Assembly (NCBI GenBank): GCA_965229355.1
Contig: OZ245869.1
Span: 2,170,001-2,234,000 of the forward strand
From: GCA-2737725 sp965229355
Lineage (GTDB): Bacteria > Pseudomonadota > Alphaproteobacteria > Rhodospirillales > Rhodospirillaceae
Direction of reading: 5' to 3'
DNA: 64,000 nt
The translations under genes and the position numbers were made by a program. Under the pieces are notes generated by a model. That model was not told the DNA's origin, ran no database searches, and was given only the letters and a program-made list of their open reading frames with translations. This document shows, one piece after another, positions 61,885 through 64,000 of the stretch; positions within the stretch are counted from its first letter, which is position 1, and every line of letters starts with the position of its first letter.

Positions 61885-64000
61885 ATGCCTGATACAGGTT
61901 CGCGCACAACAAACACCGCAGACATTAAACAAGCTGCGCTGGACTATCACCGCTATCCGTCACCAGGAAAACTAGAAGTTGTCGCCAAGAAGCCTTTGGC
62001 CAACCAGCGTGACTTAGCTCTCGCCTATTCACCTGGCGTAGCGGCGGCGTGCGAAGCAATTGTCGCGGATCCGACTGAAGTCGCCAACATGACTGGGCGC
62101 GGCAACTTGGTGGCCGTGGTCACCAACGGCACGGCTGTGCTGGGCTTGGGCCCTATCGGTCCGCTCGCCGCTAAGCCTGTGATGGAAGGCAAAGCGGTTC
62201 TGTTTAAGAAGTTCGCTGGCATTGATGTGTTTGATTTGGAGATCGCCGAGAACGACCCCGATAAGTTGGTTGACATCATTGCGGCACTTGAACCGTCGTT
62301 CGGCGCGATCAACTTAGAAGATATTAAAGCGCCCGAATGCTTCATCGTTGAAAGCAAACTGCGTGAACGCATGAAAATCCCGGTGTTTCATGACGATCAG
62401 CATGGCACGGCGATTGTGGTGGCGGCTGCGATTTTGAATGCGCTGACGTTGATTCGCAAAGATATCGGGACCGTGAAGGTGGTGTCCACCGGTGGTGGTG
62501 CGGCGGGCATTGCGTGCTTGAATCAGTTGGTTGCGTTGGGCTTGAAGCGCGAGAACGTCATTCTCTCGGATCATATCGGCGTTGTTTACAAAGGCCGCAC
62601 CAAAGAGATGACGGACCAGAAGGCGGACTACGCTTCTGACACCAAAGCGCGCACGCTGGCCGAAGCTTTGCCGGGCGCTGATGTGTTCTTAGGCCTGTCT
62701 GCGCCGCGCATCCTGACGCCGGAGATGGTGAAAACTATGGCGCCAAAGCCGATCATCATGGCGCTCGCAAACCCCGAACCTGAAATCCGCCCCGAGATTG
62801 CGCGCGAAGCTTCGCCTGACGCGATTATTGCGACAGGCCGCTCGGATTATCCGAACCAGGTGAATAACGTTTTGTGTTTCCCGTACATCTTCCGCGGCGC
62901 GCTGGATGTCGGTGCCACGACGATCAACGAAGAAATGAAACTCGCTTGCGTACATGCCATTGCGCAACTCGCGCGTGGTGCGTCATCTGATGTGGTGTCG
63001 GCAGCTTATGGTGGTGAGCAATTGCGCTTCGGGCCTGATTATTTGATTCCGAAACCGTTCGATCCGCGTTTGGTCTCTGAAATTGCGCCGGCTGTTGCCA
63101 AGGCCGCGATGGACTCTGGTGTTGCTACGCGTCCGATTGCGGACTTTGCAGCCTATCGTCAGAAGTTGCAGCAATTTGTCTATCGCTCGGCTTTTGTGAT
63201 GAAGCCGATCTTCGACAAAGCCCGCGCCAACCCGAAGCGCGTGGCTTTTGCTGAAGGCGAAGACGAGCGTGTGCTGTTTGCTGTCAAAGCGCTGCTGGAT
63301 GAAGACATTGCAAAGCCAATCTTGATCGGTCGTCCGCTAGTCATTTCACAACGCTCGCGCAAATTGGGTTTGGGAATTGAGCCGGGCCGTGATTTTGAAG
63401 TTGTGAACCCCGAAGAAGATGCGCGGTATTCCGACTATTGGCGTCACTATCACGGGGTGATGGAACGCAAAGGTGTTTCGCCAGATACGGCGCGCACGAT
63501 TGTTCGTACCAATACGACTGTGATCGCGACGTTGATGGTCGCGCGCGGTGATGCCGACGCAATGATCTGCGGCACCTATGGTGAATACCAATGGCACGCA
63601 CGTTATCTGGTCGACATCTTGGGCCTGCAAGATGGCGCGCAGCGCCCGAAGGCGTTGTCGTTGCTGGTGCTCGATGAAGGCCCGTTATTTATGTGTGATG
63701 CCTTCGTAGAAGAAGACCCCGATGCCGATGATATCGCGCAACTGACGCAATGGGCCGCGCGTAAAGTTCAGGACTTCGGTCTGTCGCCCAAAGTAGCATT
63801 GATTGCCACCTCCAACTTCGGTGCGCGTAATACAGCGGCCTCACGCAAGATGCGCAAAGCCCTGCGTTTGCTGATGAAGGAGTGCCCTGACTTAGAAGTT
63901 GAAGGCGAAATGCAAGCTGACGTCGCGTTGGATGAAGCCTTGCGCAAGCGCATCTTCCCCAACTCGCGCTTGCATGGGGCAGCCAACTTGTTGGTGATGC
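61885..64000 (+). CDS. maeB: NADP-dependent malic enzyme (malic-PTA fusion), 3' end missing
   Basis: Converts malate to pyruvate, CO2 and NADPH. The ATG at 61885 has AGGG upstream; about 705 residues are visible and the C-terminus lies beyond the window (full length near 760). The malic domain (residues 1-430) has YHRYPSPGKLEVVAKKPL, AYSPGVAAACEAI, FHDDQHGTAIVVAAAI and the NADP motif STGGGAAGIACLNQL. From about residue 440 it continues into a phosphotransacetylase-like domain (RVAFAEGEDERVLFAV, and IDXX-like VDILGLQDGAQRP), which is regulatory and not enzymatic in this family. Confidence 0.95.
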   Translation, partial: MPDTGSRTTNTADIKQAALDYHRYPSPGKLEVVAKKPLANQRDLALAYSPGVAAACEAIVADPTEVANMTGRGNLVAVVTNGTAVLGLGPIGPLAAKPVMEGKAVLFKKFAGIDVFDLEIAENDPDKLVDIIAALEPSFGAINLEDIKAPECFIVESKLRERMKIPVFHDDQHGTAIVVAAAILNALTLIRKDIGTVKVVSTGGGAAGIACLNQLVALGLKRENVILSDHIGVVYKGRTKEMTDQKADYASDTKARTLAEALPGADVFLGLSAPRILTPEMVKTMAPKPIIMALANPEPEIRPEIAREASPDAIIATGRSDYPNQVNNVLCFPYIFRGALDVGATTINEEMKLACVHAIAQLARGASSDVVSAAYGGEQLRFGPDYLIPKPFDPRLVSEIAPAVAKAAMDSGVATRPIADFAAYRQKLQQFVYRSAFVMKPIFDKARANPKRVAFAEGEDERVLFAVKALLDEDIAKPILIGRPLVISQRSRKLGLGIEPGRDFEVVNPEEDARYSDYWRHYHGVMERKGVSPDTARTIVRTNTTVIATLMVARGDADAMICGTYGEYQWHARYLVDILGLQDGAQRPKALSLLVLDEGPLFMCDAFVEEDPDADDIAQLTQWAARKVQDFGLSPKVALIATSNFGARNTAASRKMRKALRLLMKECPDLEVEGEMQADVALDEALRKRIFPNSRLHGAANLLVM

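Overview
This 64 kb window reads as a chromosomal segment of an alphaproteobacterium. The evidence is an atpI-atpB-atpE-b'-b ATP synthase operon with two different b-type subunits and no F1 genes attached, an ispH-thrB-rnhA block, threonine synthase next to an M16 peptidase, and mutY divergent from a DUF721/DciA gene close to a DsbA-like gene and smc. I cannot place it below class with confidence. No rRNA, tRNA, insertion sequence, prophage or CRISPR array was recognised. Both ends cut a gene: a tannase-family esterase at the left and a NADP-malic enzyme at the right.

Region 1 (about 1-21.6 kb) is accessory and catabolic. A tannase/feruloyl-esterase-like gene overlaps a serine hydrolase gene. 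A long minus-strand cluster (11.9 to 2.4 kb) then encodes two related oligopeptide-type binding proteins, a nitrilase-fold protein that lacks the catalytic cysteine, a Rieske oxygenase and a complete OppBCDF-type importer. Around it lie an exported alpha/beta hydrolase, a beta-propeller-like protein, an MFS exporter, a methyltransferase with a coupled small protein, a [2Fe-2S] ferredoxin, a third binding protein, a GntR/UTRA regulator and a Tat-type flavin amine oxidase. A shared CGTATACnGAA word lies upstream of both the regulator and the nitrilase-fold gene. I infer one uptake and degradation system for an unidentified amide-, amine- or aromatic-containing compound.

Region 2 (21.7-30.2 kb) concerns the envelope. 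It holds a zinc-motif methyltransferase, an LpxL-type acyltransferase and a GT4 glycosyltransferase. After these comes a tight six-gene operon joining a GAF-SpoIIE phosphatase-HATPase kinase fusion and a STAS protein to an Mla/MCE phospholipid transporter (MlaE, MlaF, MlaD and an auxiliary lipoprotein). This could be a partner-switch that controls lipid transport, and it is the most interesting arrangement in the window.

Region 3 (30.2-50.8 kb) is metabolic and housekeeping: an EAL-CBS-GGDEF cyclic-di-GMP protein; thrC and an M16 peptidase; a HisD-family dehydrogenase with a 3-hydroxyacyl-CoA-dehydrogenase-like enzyme and an SDR, preceded by a TTGTATACAA palindrome; AlgH; a peroxiredoxin; rnhA-thrB-ispH; a tandem glycine riboswitch driving gcvT-gcvH-gcvPA-gcvPB; and a HlyD/FtsX/LolD-type tripartite export system.

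Region 4 (51-64 kb) is core: the Fo genes of ATP synthase, smc, a DsbA-like oxidoreductase, a DUF6491 protein, a MipA/OmpV porin-like protein, a DciA-like protein, mutY and maeB. The gap upstream of the DsbA-like gene holds two perfect DnaA-box words and four GANTC sites.
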